This document shows, piece after piece, positions 44,666-53,000 of a DNA stretch of 64,000 nt. The translations under genes and the position numbers were made by a program. The notes below the pieces were generated by a model. It made no database searches and was not told the DNA's origin. It saw only the letters and a program-made list of their open reading frames with translations. Origin of the DNA: Geothrix terrae (lineage in GTDB: Bacteria; Acidobacteriota; Holophagae; Holophagales; Holophagaceae); contig NZ_JAKZLA010000001.1 of NCBI RefSeq assembly GCF_022808775.1, positions 248,001-312,000 of the forward strand. Reading direction: 5' to 3'. Positions within the stretch are counted from its first letter, which is position 1. Every line of letters begins with the position of its first letter.

Positions 44666-45618
44666 TCATTCCGGAACCAGGCGTCCGTGGCCTCGCGGAT
44701 GGCTCCGGCGTACCGGGGGCCCAGCACCTCGGAGCAATGGAGGTGCCAGGTGGGTACCTCGATCACCCGGCTGGTGATGAAGCGGGCGGTCATGGCCCGC
44801 TGCACCTCAGGCGGGGCCAGGCGGTCCTGGGTGGCCAGGAAGCAGAGGCTGGGCGTGGCGAAGCGGAGGCCCGCGGTCCGGCGCAGCAGATCCGTGTCCG
44901 CAGGATCATAACCGCCCATGTGGCCGGCGGCTCGGCTGGCCAGGGCCCCGATGGGGGGAGCCAGGAGGTGCCACCACCGGTCGACCGGTCCACGCACCAG
45001 GCGCTCCGCGAAGCTCCGGCTGCTGGCGGGGGCGCCTTCCCACACCAGTCCGGCGAGAGGCCCGCGGCCCTCCCGCTCCAGGTCAGCCAGAGCCAGCAGG
45101 CCCACGGAGGCACCCAGGCTCCGGCCCATGAGGGCGATCCTCCGGCGGGGGATGCCCGAGGCCTCCAGGTGGTGGACGATGCGGATCACGTCTTGCGATT
45201 CCGTCACGCCGAAGGTCACTGCGGGGGCGACGCTGCCGCTCCGCAGGGCGTCGTCCCGGCGCTGGTAGGTGAAGATTGCCGCATCGAGCCCCGGGAACCA
45301 CTTCAGGGCCGGGCTCGTACCCCAGCGGTCATCGCCGAATCCGTGGAGCAGCAGCACGACGCCGGGGGATGGCGCACGCCGACGGAGATGCCAGAGCTGG
45401 AGCCCGTCCACCTCCTCGGAGGACCAGACGCCGCCGGGGTCTCCATCGCCTCCCGCGGCGAGCTCCTGGTAGGTGGCCTCCACTCGCGACAGAGGTTGGG
45501 GATGGTAGAAGGGCGGGTCCACCAGCTCCCTGGCGACGGCCCGGGCTTTCCACGCCATGAATCCCCCCGCGGCCAGGAGGGGCAGGATGCCCAGGGTGAG
45601 CCAGGTCGCGCGCTTCAC
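44650..45618 (-). CDS. Membrane-anchored alpha/beta hydrolase
   Basis: 322 residues from GTG 45618, which overlaps the stop of the preceding ferredoxin gene (GTGA). An N-terminal hydrophobic segment (ATWLTLGILPLLAAGGFMAW) probably anchors it. The hydrolase core has VVLLLHGFGDDRWGTS (oxyanion region), the nucleophile Ser in LMGRSLGASVGLLAL, an acid in FLATQDRLAPPEV and a His near WHLHCSEVLG. It resembles YqkD/BAAT-like serine hydrolases. Substrate unknown. Confidence 0.88.
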   Translation of the reverse strand: MKRATWLTLGILPLLAAGGFMAWKARAVARELVDPPFYHPQPLSRVEATYQELAAGGDGDPGGVWSSEEVDGLQLWHLRRRAPSPGVVLLLHGFGDDRWGTSPALKWFPGLDAAIFTYQRRDDALRSGSVAPAVTFGVTESQDVIRIVHHLEASGIPRRRIALMGRSLGASVGLLALADLEREGRGPLAGLVWEGAPASSRSFAERLVRGPVDRWWHLLAPPIGALASRAAGHMGGYDPADTDLLRRTAGLRFATPSLCFLATQDRLAPPEVQRAMTARFITSRVIEVPTWHLHCSEVLGPRYAGAIREATDAWFRNEEGGR

Positions 45619-45908
45619 CAGTAGCCCGTCGTGGCCAGGACCTCGGCGGCCGGATCCGTGGCCCGACACTGGCAGCTGAGCCGCTGGTCTGGCCCGGCTC
45701 CGTTGCGGGCCAGTGTCTGGGATTCATGGGGGCCGGGCGGGGTCAGATGGGTGGCGCCAGTCAGGATCGTGACCACGCACCGGGCGCAGGCCCCCCGGCC
45801 TGAGCAGGCCGAGGCCACGGGCAGGCCCGCGGCCAGGAATCGGCCCATCAGGGTTCCCCGCCCTCCGATGAAGAGGTCTGCCCGATGGGTGCGGGCCACC
45901 AGCGCCAT
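45615..45908 (-). CDS. 2Fe-2S ferredoxin
   Basis: 97 residues. A plant-type ferredoxin with CSGRGACARCVVTIL (Cys at 35, 41 and 44) and a distant Cys in RLSCQC. FIGGRGTLMGRFLAAGLPVA replaces the usual lead-in strand. It carries one electron at low potential for an unidentified partner. ATG 45908 is 2 bases after the stop of the lipoprotein gene. It lies in a four-gene leftward series whose other members are envelope proteins and a hydrolase, an unusual setting for a cytosolic ferredoxin. Confidence 0.87.
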   Translation of the reverse strand: MALVARTHRADLFIGGRGTLMGRFLAAGLPVASACSGRGACARCVVTILTGATHLTPPGPHESQTLARNGAGPDQRLSCQCRATDPAAEVLATTGYW

Positions 45909-45910
45909 CG

Positions 45911-46336
45911 CTACTTGGCGAGGACCGCGGTCACGCCGGGGAGCCCTTCGGCGGTGGGCAGGGGATCCGGCTTCCCGTAGAGGACGGCATCCAGCTTCTG
46001 GACCAGCGTGATCTGGTAGAGGCCCTTGTCCCCGGCCATGTCCAGCTCGCCGAGATCGGGGCTGAAGGTCTCGCGCTGGCTGGTGAGGAAGAAGCGGTGT
46101 TTGCCGGAGGCGAGGCCCTTCACGATGAGGCTGGTGGCCCCTTTGGGCAGCTGCTGGACCGGGATGCGGGCTCCGTCGAGGCTCAGCTCCACCGGCCCCT
46201 GCACCTTCCGGGTGAAGCGGAACACGACCGTTCCCGCCGGGATGGGCGTCTTGGGCGTCAGGGGAACCTTGCGGCAACCCAGAAAGGAGACGGATCCCAG
46301 CAGCACAAGGGCGGGAACGAGGGGATGGAGCTTCAT
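45911..46336 (-). CDS. Putative lipoprotein
   Basis: 141 residues. The signal sequence ends in a lipobox (LGSVSFLGC, Cys21), so the mature protein should be lipid-anchored. The remainder is beta-rich: AGTVVFRFTRKVQGPVELSL, LPKGATSLIVKGLASGKHRF and LYQITLVQKLDAVLYG. It looks like a small immunoglobulin-like or PEGA-like domain. No family named with confidence. AGGTTTC precedes ATG 46336. It is separated by 47 bases from the upstream secreted protein. Confidence 0.8.
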   Translation of the reverse strand: MKLHPLVPALVLLGSVSFLGCRKVPLTPKTPIPAGTVVFRFTRKVQGPVELSLDGARIPVQQLPKGATSLIVKGLASGKHRFFLTSQRETFSPDLGELDMAGDKGLYQITLVQKLDAVLYGKPDPLPTAEGLPGVTAVLAK

Positions 46337-46383
46337 GAAACCTCCGGAACCTTTGATGATATGCGATCAATGGTCCCGAGGTC

Positions 46384-46851
46384 TCAGGGCAGCTCGGCCC
46401 AGAGGGAGCCGTGCCAGGTGGCATTCCTGGGCTTCCTGCCGATGACGCCGGTCAGTGGACCCGAGCAGGCCAGCTCCAGCCGTCCCCCACTGTGGTCTTC
46501 CAACCGCGTGAACCGCACCCGGGTCTTCCCCGTGGCGGCCCAGGAGTCCGGGTAACCGCCAGACCTCTGACGCACCACCCGCAGCATGTAGAGGGTGCCG
46601 TTCTTGAGGACGCTCAGCTCCAGGTCGAAGGCGCGGGCGGGTTCCTCGGGGACCAGGCGGCCTGTCAGGCGGACCAGGGGCGGCAGGCCCGACCGGGCCG
46701 GGATGGAGGCCACGGAGGCGAGTTCCAGGCGATAGGGGATCCCGTCGAGGGTGAGGTCTCCACCACCACGGACCACGGCCTCGAGACCGGGGGCCTGGGA
46801 CCGGAGGCCGAAGGCCAGGAAGAGGCAGGGCAGGGCGCGCAGGAAGTTCAT
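46384..46851 (-). CDS. Hypothetical secreted protein
   Basis: 155 residues with an N-terminal signal peptide (RALPCLFLAFGLRSQAPG). The mature part is beta-strand rich (GDLTLDGIPYRLELASVASI, LVRLTGRLVPEEPARAFDLE, LYMLRVVRQRSGGYPDSW), one small domain. No motif recognised. It is the first gene of the leftward series and is divergent from ppiB. Confidence 0.78.
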   Translation of the reverse strand: MNFLRALPCLFLAFGLRSQAPGLEAVVRGGGDLTLDGIPYRLELASVASIPARSGLPPLVRLTGRLVPEEPARAFDLELSVLKNGTLYMLRVVRQRSGGYPDSWAATGKTRVRFTRLEDHSGGRLELACSGPLTGVIGRKPRNATWHGSLWAELP

Positions 46852-46907
46852 GCTGACTCCGGGGGATCCGCCTTCTATTCTGGTGGTTTGACGCAGAGAG
46901 GTGAACC

Positions 46908-47375
46908 ATGACCCGCGTGCTCTTCCAGACCGACAAGGGCGACATCAACCTGGAGCTCTTCCCCAAGGAGGCCCCCGGCACCGTGGCCAACTTCGTCAAG
47001 CTCATCGAGTCCGGTTTCTACGACGGTCTGGCCTTCCACCGTGTCATCCCCGACTTCGTCATCCAGGGCGGCTGCCCCAACACCCGTGCCGGCGCCTCGG
47101 GCATGCCCGGCACCGGCGGTCCCGGCTGGAAGATCAAGTGCGAGACCGCCGGCAGCCCCCACCAGCACAAGCTGGGCGCCCTCTCCATGGCCCACGCCGG
47201 CAAGGACACCGGCGGCAGCCAGTTCTTCGTGGTGAACGGCGATCGCCGCAATGTGGCCCATCTCGACGGTGTCCACACGGTCTTCGGCCAGTGCGCCTCG
47301 GATGCCGACATCAAGGTGGTCCAGGCCATCCGGGCCAACGACCGCATCATCAAGGCGACGGTGGTCGAGGCCTGA
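46908..47375 (+). CDS. ppiB: Cytoplasmic peptidyl-prolyl cis-trans isomerase (cyclophilin)
   Basis: 155 residues, no signal peptide. Cyclophilin residues: [20 protein letters not shown] (with the catalytic Arg), [30 protein letters not shown] and [10 protein letters not shown]. It accelerates proline isomerisation in folding proteins. AGAGGTGAACC precedes ATG 46908. It is the second cyclophilin of the window; the other (20.4 kb) is exported, so the pair serves two compartments. Confidence 0.95.
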   Translation: MTRVLFQTDKGDINLELFPKEAPGTVANFVKLIESGFYDGLAFHRVIPDFVIQGGCPNTRAGASGMPGTGGPGWKIKCETAGSPHQHKLGALSMAHAGKDTGGSQFFVVNGDRRNVAHLDGVHTVFGQCASDADIKVVQAIRANDRIIKATVVEA

Positions 47376-47451
47376 TTGGTTCTTCGTTCCAGCGCAGAAT
47401 CGGGGGGCGCGGCCGCCCGCTTATGCGTTTTGTAAGGGCTGGGCGGGCCTC

Positions 47452-48012
47452 CTGACTGACCGTTGCGGGTGGTGCGGCTCAGACCCGCTTTACATCGCCT
47501 ACCACGACGAGGAATGGGGTGTCCCCCAGCATGACGACCGGCGCCTCTTCGAGAAGCTGGTGCTGGAGGGGGCCCAGGCGGGGCTCAGCTGGATCACGGT
47601 CTTGCGCAAGCGGGACGCCTATCGGCGGGTTTTCCACGGGTTCGATCCCGTGAAGGTCGCCGCCATGACGGACGCTGAGCTGGAGGGTGTCCTCCAGGAC
47701 CCGGGCATCGTGCGCAACCGCCTGAAGGTCTTCTCGGCCCGGAAGAACGCCCAGGCTTTCCTGGCGGTGCAGACGGAATTCGGCAGCTTCGACGCCTTCC
47801 TGTGGGCCTTCGTGGGCGGTGCGCCGAAGGTCAACCGGCCGCGCTCCCTGGCGGAGGTCCCGGTCGTGTCCCCGGAGGCGGAGGCCCTGAGCAAGGCGCT
47901 CAAGAAGCGGGGCTTCACCTTCGTGGGGCCCACGATCATGTACGCCTATCTGCAGTCCATGGGCCTGGTGGATGACCATGTGGCCACCTGCTGGAAGAGC
48001 CGGCGGGCCTGA
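47452..48012 (+). CDS. tag: DNA-3-methyladenine glycosylase I, probable CTG start
   Basis: 186 residues counted from CTG 47452. Tag removes 3-methyladenine from alkylated DNA. Family motifs: CGWCGSDPLYIAYHDEEWG (starts at residue 5; Cys zinc ligand and substrate pocket), EKLVLEGAQAGLSWITVL, DPGIVRNRLKVFSARKN and GFTFVGPTIMYAYLQSMGLV with the late His and Cys. Homologues begin just before the first CGWC, but no ATG, GTG or TTG is in frame between the ppiB stop and this point. CTG at 47452 overlaps the TGA of a 10-codon frame starting at ATG 47423 with a one-base shift. Confidence 0.88.
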   Translation: MTDRCGWCGSDPLYIAYHDEEWGVPQHDDRRLFEKLVLEGAQAGLSWITVLRKRDAYRRVFHGFDPVKVAAMTDAELEGVLQDPGIVRNRLKVFSARKNAQAFLAVQTEFGSFDAFLWAFVGGAPKVNRPRSLAEVPVVSPEAEALSKALKKRGFTFVGPTIMYAYLQSMGLVDDHVATCWKSRRA

Positions 48013-48060
48013 CTCGCCGAGCGGGGCCGGGGCCGGTAGACTGGAAGGCTCGGAGTTGCC

Positions 48061-49962
48061 GTGTCCAAGCCCTTCTACATCACCACGCCCATCTACTACG
48101 TGAACGACCGGCCCCATATCGGCCACACCTACACCACGGTGCTGGCGGACGTGATCGCGCGGTTCCACCGCATGCGGGGCGAGGAGGTCTACTTCCTCAC
48201 GGGCACGGACGAGCACGGCCAGAAGGTGGAGAAGGCCGCGGCCGCCCGCGGCATCACGCCCAAGCAGCTGGCGGACGAGGTGGTGGCCAACTACACGGAC
48301 CTCTGGCAGCGCATGGGCATGACCCACTTCCGCTTCATCCGCACGACGGACGAGGATCACAAGGCCCAGGTGCAGCGCCTCTTCAAGCGCCTGCTGGACA
48401 AGGGCGACATCTACAAGGCCACCTACAAGGGGCTGTATTCGGTCAGCGACGAGGCCTATGTGACCGAGACTCAGGCCAAGGAGCTGCAGGCCCAGGGCCT
48501 CGCCCACCAGCTGGTGGAACTGGAGGAGGAGACCTACTTCTTCCGGCTCAGCGCCTACCAGGACCGCCTCCTGAAGCTGTACGAGGAACGCCCGGAGTTC
48601 GTGCAGCCGGACTTCCGCTTCAACGAGGTGAAGCGCTTCGTGGAGGGCGGCCTCCAGGACCTCTCCATCAGCCGCACCAGCATCACCTGGGGCATTCCCG
48701 TGCCCGGCGACGAGAAGCACGTCATCTACGTGTGGTTCGACGCGCTGCTCAACTACCTCACAGGCTGTCCCGCCAACACCTGGCCGCCGGACCTCCAGCT
48801 CGTGGGCAAGGACATCCTCCGCTTCCACGCGGTCTACTGGCCGGCTTTCCTCATGGCGGCGGGCATGTTCCAGCCCACCACCATCCTGGCCCACGGCTGG
48901 TGGCTCATGGGCGAGGACAAGATGTCCAAGAGCAAGGGCAACGTCGTCCGGCCCGACACCCTCCTGCGCTTCGGCAACGACGCCCTGCGCTTCTACTTCA
49001 TGCGCGACATGCAGGTGGGCCACGACCGCGGCTTCAGCTACGAGGGCTTCATGGACCGCCTCAACGCGGACCTGGCCAACGGCCTGGGCAACCTGACCTC
49101 CCGCACCCTCAGCATGATCCAGCGCTACCGGGGCGGCGTGGTGCCCATACCCACCGTGATGGACGACCTCGATCGGGACATGGCCCAGCAGCTGCTCGCA
49201 GTCTTCCCCGAGTACCTGGAGCAGGCGCGGGCGAACAACTTCCACGGCGCTCTGGACGCGCTGTGGACCTACCTGCGCGCCCTGGACGGCTACATCGTGA
49301 AGGCCGAGCCCTGGAAGCTGGCCAAGGACCCCGCCAACGACCCCAAGCTGGACGCGGTCCTGGCGAACCTCTACCGGGCCCTGCGCGCCACCGCCCTGCT
49401 GGTGGCGCCGGTCATGCCCGACATGGCCCAGAGCCTCTGGGAATCCCTGGGCCACGCGGACCAGGTGGGCCAGCGCACCTTCCACGGCTTCGCACTCGAT
49501 GGCCCGGCCATCGGTCCCATCGGCGAGCCCAGGCCCCTGTTCCAGCGCATCGACAAGGAGAAGGAAATGAGTGACCTCGAGGCCTCCGCGGCCCCCGCCG
49601 AAACCAAGCCCACCCTGGACGTGCCGGAGATCCGCGAGACCGTGGACGCCGACACCTTCTTCAAGGTGGACCTCCGCGTGGGGAAGATCCTCGAAGCGGA
49701 ACGTGTACCCAAGAGCGACAAGCTCATCAAGATGAAGGTGGATATCGGCCTGGAGCAGCGCACCATCGTGGGTGGCATCGGCAAGGCCTACGAGCCCGCG
49801 GACCTGCTCAACCGGCTGGTGGTGGTGGTGGCGAACCTGGCCCCCCGCAAGCTCATGGGCATCGAGAGCCACGGCATGCTGCTGGCCGCCAGCGACAGCG
49901 CCAGCAAGCCTTACCTGGTGGCTCCGCCTGCTGACGCGCTGCCCGGATTCCTGGTGAAGTGA
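48061..49962 (+). CDS. metG: Methionyl-tRNA synthetase
   Basis: 633 residues from GTG 48061 (CGGAG six bases upstream). The class I core has the HIGH motif (RPHIGHTYTT, residues 17-26) and KMSKS (DKMSKSKGNVVRPDTLL, about 287). The inserted region carries no zinc cysteines (SDEAYVTETQAKELQAQG), so this is the zinc-free type. After the anticodon-binding helices a linker (about 500-525) leads to a C-terminal EMAPII-like tRNA-binding OB domain (FFKVDLRVGKILEAERVPKS). It charges initiator and elongator tRNA-Met. Confidence 0.96.
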   Translation: MSKPFYITTPIYYVNDRPHIGHTYTTVLADVIARFHRMRGEEVYFLTGTDEHGQKVEKAAAARGITPKQLADEVVANYTDLWQRMGMTHFRFIRTTDEDHKAQVQRLFKRLLDKGDIYKATYKGLYSVSDEAYVTETQAKELQAQGLAHQLVELEEETYFFRLSAYQDRLLKLYEERPEFVQPDFRFNEVKRFVEGGLQDLSISRTSITWGIPVPGDEKHVIYVWFDALLNYLTGCPANTWPPDLQLVGKDILRFHAVYWPAFLMAAGMFQPTTILAHGWWLMGEDKMSKSKGNVVRPDTLLRFGNDALRFYFMRDMQVGHDRGFSYEGFMDRLNADLANGLGNLTSRTLSMIQRYRGGVVPIPTVMDDLDRDMAQQLLAVFPEYLEQARANNFHGALDALWTYLRALDGYIVKAEPWKLAKDPANDPKLDAVLANLYRALRATALLVAPVMPDMAQSLWESLGHADQVGQRTFHGFALDGPAIGPIGEPRPLFQRIDKEKEMSDLEASAAPAETKPTLDVPEIRETVDADTFFKVDLRVGKILEAERVPKSDKLIKMKVDIGLEQRTIVGGIGKAYEPADLLNRLVVVVANLAPRKLMGIESHGMLLAASDSASKPYLVAPPADALPGFLVK

Positions 49963-50300
49963 AGCACCCCGTCTTCAGCTTCGAGGCGGAGATCCTCACA
50001 GACGCGCCCTTCGACCTGGTGGCCGATAGGCTCCGGGATCGGGGCCCCGCGGGCTTCCGGAGCCTTCGGTCTCTGCGCCATTGGCAGACTCCCTCGGTCG
50101 AGGCGGATCGCCTGGTGCTGCAGTGGTCCAGGATTCTGGCGGGCAGCGAGGAGTCCGGCTCGCTGGTCGTCTCCCCGGACCCCAAGGGCGCCCACCTCCG
50201 TCTGGAGGGCCGCCTCAAGGGGTGGTCCGGCTTCGTGCTGCTGGGCTGGCTGCGCTGGCGGACGGACCGGCTGCTGGATCGCTTCGTGGAGGAGCTGTGA
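49959..50300 (+). CDS. Hypothetical protein
   Basis: 113 residues from GTG 49959, overlapping the metG stop (GTGA). It has strands such as FSFEAEILTDAPFDLVADRL, LVLQWSRILAGSEESGSLVV and HLRLEGRLKGWSGFVLLGWL and resembles the start of an SRPBCC/polyketide-cyclase lipid-binding fold. The final stretch (LLGWLRWRTDRLLDRFVEEL) is a basic amphipathic helix. This fold assignment is tentative. It is coupled to the arsC-like gene downstream by another GTGA. Confidence 0.75.
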   Translation: MKHPVFSFEAEILTDAPFDLVADRLRDRGPAGFRSLRSLRHWQTPSVEADRLVLQWSRILAGSEESGSLVVSPDPKGAHLRLEGRLKGWSGFVLLGWLRWRTDRLLDRFVEEL

Positions 50301-50656
50301 AGGCTGGAATTCCTGCAAAGCCAGTCCTCTGGATAAAGTCGAGCTGCACCACCTGCCGGAACGCCAAGGCGAAGCTGGCGGAACTTGGCATCGATGTCGA
50401 GATCCGCGACTACTACCGGAAGCCCCTGGAGGCCGTCGAGCTCGAGCGCCTGCTGCCCGCGGACCCCGCGCCCATGCTGGGTACGAAGAGCCCGAAGTAC
50501 AAGGAGCTGGGGCTGAAGGACCGGAAGCTATCCAAGGCAGAGGCCATTGTCTTGATGGTCCAGGACAACAACCTGCTCAAGCGGCCCATCCTGGTGCATC
50601 CCAAGGCCACGGTCATTGGTTTCGATCCGGAAGCTTATGCCAGACTGGTCTCCTGA
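50297..50656 (+). CDS. ArsC/Spx-family thioredoxin-fold protein
   Basis: 119 residues from GTG 50297. The thioredoxin-like ArsC/YffB/Spx fold is seen in LWIKSSCTTCRNAKAKLAEL (Cys pair CTTC near residue 17-20), RDYYRKPLEAVELERLL and the cis-Pro region NNLLKRPILVHPKATVIGFD. Arsenate reductases use the first Cys; here CxxC is as in Spx/YffB-like oxidoreductases. No ars operon is nearby, so a redox or glutathione/bacillithiol-linked role is more likely than arsenate resistance. It precedes xthA by 10 bases. Confidence 0.88.
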   Translation: MKAGIPAKPVLWIKSSCTTCRNAKAKLAELGIDVEIRDYYRKPLEAVELERLLPADPAPMLGTKSPKYKELGLKDRKLSKAEAIVLMVQDNNLLKRPILVHPKATVIGFDPEAYARLVS

Positions 50657-50666
50657 GGGAGGACCC

Positions 50667-51443
50667 ATGCGCTTCTACAGCTGGAACGTGAACGGCTTCC
50701 GGTCGGTCCTGAAGAAGGGCTTCATGGACTGGCTGGAGGAGGCGGAACCGGATGTCCTCTCCCTCCAGGAGATCCGCTGCGAGTGGGAGGAGGCGGATCT
50801 GGGCGTGCGGCGCCAGATCGAGAGCGCCTACGACGTCTGCTGGTTCCCCGCCACGAGCAAGAAGGGGTATGCGGGCTCGGCGACCTTTTCCAAGAAGGAC
50901 CTGGGCTTCTCCCACACCAAGGGCCTCGGCATCGACGGCTACGACGCCGAAGGGCGCATGATCCTCTCGCGGAAGGACCAGCTCGTCTTCATCGGCGGCT
51001 ACTTTCCCAACGCCTCCCAGGGCCTGGTGCGCCTTCCCTTCAAGCGCCAGTTCGCCCGTGACCTCGCCGCCATCGTGGCGAAGCGCCACCAGGCCGGAGA
51101 CCAGGTGATCCTCACCGGCGACATGAACGTGGCTCCGGAGGAGATCGACCTCGCGCGCCCGAAAGACAACGTGAAGAACCCCGGCTTCACCCCCGAGGAG
51201 CGGGAGGACTTCAAGCTCTACCTGGGCGCGGGTCTGGCGGATGTGCTGCGGGAGCGGAATCCCGAGGTGCCGGGCCTCTACACCTGGTGGACCGCCCGGG
51301 GCGGCGCCCGGGAGCGGAACGTGGGCTGGAGGATCGACCTTTTCCTCGCCAGCCGCACCCTGCTGGACCGCGTGAAGGACGCCCGCATCCACGCCGACGT
51401 GATGGGCTCCGACCACTGCCCCATCAGTTTGGAATTGCTCTGA
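50667..51443 (+). CDS. xthA: Exodeoxyribonuclease III (AP endonuclease)
   Basis: 258 residues; GGAGGACCC precedes ATG 50667. Mg-dependent EEP-fold nuclease with FYSWNVNGFRSVLKKGFMDW, LSLQEIRCEWEEADL, ILTGDMNVAPEEIDLA and the terminal GSDHCPISLEL, giving the Asn, Glu, Asp and Asp-His of the family. It cuts DNA 5' to abasic sites. It shares its operon with tag, which creates such sites: base excision repair enzymes for steps one and two on one transcript. Confidence 0.95.
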   Translation: MRFYSWNVNGFRSVLKKGFMDWLEEAEPDVLSLQEIRCEWEEADLGVRRQIESAYDVCWFPATSKKGYAGSATFSKKDLGFSHTKGLGIDGYDAEGRMILSRKDQLVFIGGYFPNASQGLVRLPFKRQFARDLAAIVAKRHQAGDQVILTGDMNVAPEEIDLARPKDNVKNPGFTPEEREDFKLYLGAGLADVLRERNPEVPGLYTWWTARGGARERNVGWRIDLFLASRTLLDRVKDARIHADVMGSDHCPISLELL

Positions 51444-51454
51444 TCTTTGTCCAA

Positions 51455-51496
51455 CGGCGAAAAGAGGGGCCCCGGTCGGGGCCCCTCTTTTCGCCG
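51455..51496. terminator. Bidirectional terminator between xthA and the TPR gene
   Basis: Two perfect 20-base arms (CGGCGAAAAGAGGGGCCCCG and its complement) flank a two-base GT. AAAA on one side and TTTT on the other provide U-runs in both directions. The convergent genes end 12 bases before and 8 bases after it. Confidence 0.85.
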
Positions 51497-51503
51497 CGGA
51501 TGA

Positions 51504-52526
51504 CTACTTGATCTTCTTCAGCGAGGGATCCTTGAGCATCTCCCGGGCCGTAGCGGCGTTCTTGCCCGCGGGCGCGAGCTCGATGTACTTCTCGAGGTGC
51601 TGCTTGGTGCCGCGCAGGTTGTTCTCGCCGAACTCGACCATGGCCAGCAGGTAGTGGGCCTCGGCGTACTTGGGGTCCACTTCCAGGGCCTTCAGCAGGT
51701 GGGCTTTCGCCTCTTTGGTCTTGCCCGCGTTGAAGGCTTCGACGCCCTTGTTGTAGATCACGTCCGGGTTGGGTCCCTGGACGGCTTCCAGCATGGCCGT
51801 GTACTTCTGCTCGGCGGCCTTGTCGGACTTGGCCTTGCTGGTCTCAATGAGGGCGGCGATCACGCGCTCGTCCTTCGGGTTCCGCTCCAGGGCCTTCAGG
51901 AGGTAAGGCTCGGCCGCTTCTTTCTTCTCACCCGCCTGGGCCATGCAGATGCCCAGCACGCGCTCGATCTTCAGGAGCTCAGGCGCCAGTTCAGCCTTGG
52001 CCGTTTCGTCCTTCAGCTTGCCCATGGCATCGGTCAGGGTCTTGTAGGCCTTGTCCACATTGGGCAGAGCTTCGGCGTAGTTGCCTTCGTTGTAGAGCGG
52101 GATGGCGGCGTTGAATGCATCCCGGCCCTCAGCGTCCAGAGCGGCTCCGGGGTCCTCCGGAGCGGTCTGGGGGCTGCCTGTGGCAGGGGCCATGGTGCGG
52201 GCTTCGGTTGGCGTATACAGCGTGACGTCCTTGACCAGCACATCGGCCAGGGGAATCCGGATCATCTCCTTGTGCTCGACATAACCTTCAGCCTTGACGG
52301 TGAACTCGAACTCCTTCGGGTCCAAGCCCACCTGGAGGAAGTTGCCCTTCTTGTCGGACGTCAGTTCCTTGGTCCAGGCGCGGTCGAGGCGCTTCAGGAT
52401 GATTTTGGCTCCGGCGACGGGCTTGCCGTCCTTGGTCACCACCTTGCCGCTGATGCGACCGGTGGTCTCGGCGTACAGGGACAGGCAGGCCGCCGGAATG
52501 AGGAGCGCTGAGATGAGGCGTCGCAT
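51504..52526 (-). CDS. Secreted TPR protein with a carboxypeptidase-regulatory-like domain
   Basis: 340 residues from ATG 52526 (GGAGG 7 bases upstream). A signal peptide (RRLISALLIPAACLSLYAET) is followed by a CarboxypepD_reg-like beta domain (GRISGKVVTKDGKPVAGAKI, to about residue 105) and then about four TPR repeats (for example YNEGNYAEALPNVDKAYKTL, YLLKALERNPKDERVIAALI, GKTKEAKAHLLKALEVDPKY). It should act in the periplasm or outer membrane as a protein-binding scaffold. It is divergent from the DUF1844 gene. Confidence 0.88.
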   Translation of the reverse strand: MRRLISALLIPAACLSLYAETTGRISGKVVTKDGKPVAGAKIILKRLDRAWTKELTSDKKGNFLQVGLDPKEFEFTVKAEGYVEHKEMIRIPLADVLVKDVTLYTPTEARTMAPATGSPQTAPEDPGAALDAEGRDAFNAAIPLYNEGNYAEALPNVDKAYKTLTDAMGKLKDETAKAELAPELLKIERVLGICMAQAGEKKEAAEPYLLKALERNPKDERVIAALIETSKAKSDKAAEQKYTAMLEAVQGPNPDVIYNKGVEAFNAGKTKEAKAHLLKALEVDPKYAEAHYLLAMVEFGENNLRGTKQHLEKYIELAPAGKNAATAREMLKDPSLKKIK

Positions 52527-52712
52527 GGGGTTTCCTCCAAACCCATCCATCGTTCCACAGGGCTGCTCCCACGCCGAGTGCTTTTCGTCAAAAAAGCGCT
52601 TCCCCGGTCTCCCTTGCCCCCTGGGCTCGGGGCATTTAGCCTCAGATGCGGGAAAAGAAGGGCTGTGGTAGGCTTCCCGGCAGACAAGTCCTGAAAGTGT
52701 TTGAGGTAGCCC

Positions 52713-53000
52713 ATGAATCCTGCGGTGCCGGAAGCGTCCTTGACCGCCCTGATGCATCTCCTGGCGGAGCAGGCACTTCTGGCCCTCGGCGTGCCTCACC
52801 CGATGATGAAGGACGTGCCTCCCGCGAACCCGGCGGTGGCGCGCTTCTACGTGGACCTGCTCGGCGTGCTCAAGGACAAGACCGAAGCTTCCCGGGATGA
52901 TGCTGAAACGCGCCAGCTCGAGGATCTCCTTTACGGACTGCGCATGCGGCTGATGGACCTCAAACCGGCGGCAGGCGTCCCCGGGGATCCCAAGCCATGA
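52713..53000 (+). CDS. DUF1844 domain protein
   Basis: 95 residues. The DUF1844 pattern is short and helical: SLTALMHLLAEQALLALGVP, NPAVARFYVDLLGVLKDKTE and RQLEDLLYGLRMRLMDLKP. The family is widespread in bacteria with no known function. It overlaps the following gene by four bases (ATGA), so it is part of a three-gene transcript with the TPR membrane protein and the DUF4388 protein. Confidence 0.9.
   Translation: MNPAVPEASLTALMHLLAEQALLALGVPHPMMKDVPPANPAVARFYVDLLGVLKDKTEASRDDAETRQLEDLLYGLRMRLMDLKPAAGVPGDPKP

Noticed and set aside
47479-49872. 797-codon leftward frame opposite tag and metG
   Set aside because: Covers two certain genes on the other strand; product is His/Gly/Val-rich with no fold.
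50297-50656. Arsenate reductase of an arsenic operon
   Set aside because: CxxC motif and lack of arsR, acr3 or arsB nearby favour the YffB/Spx-like branch.
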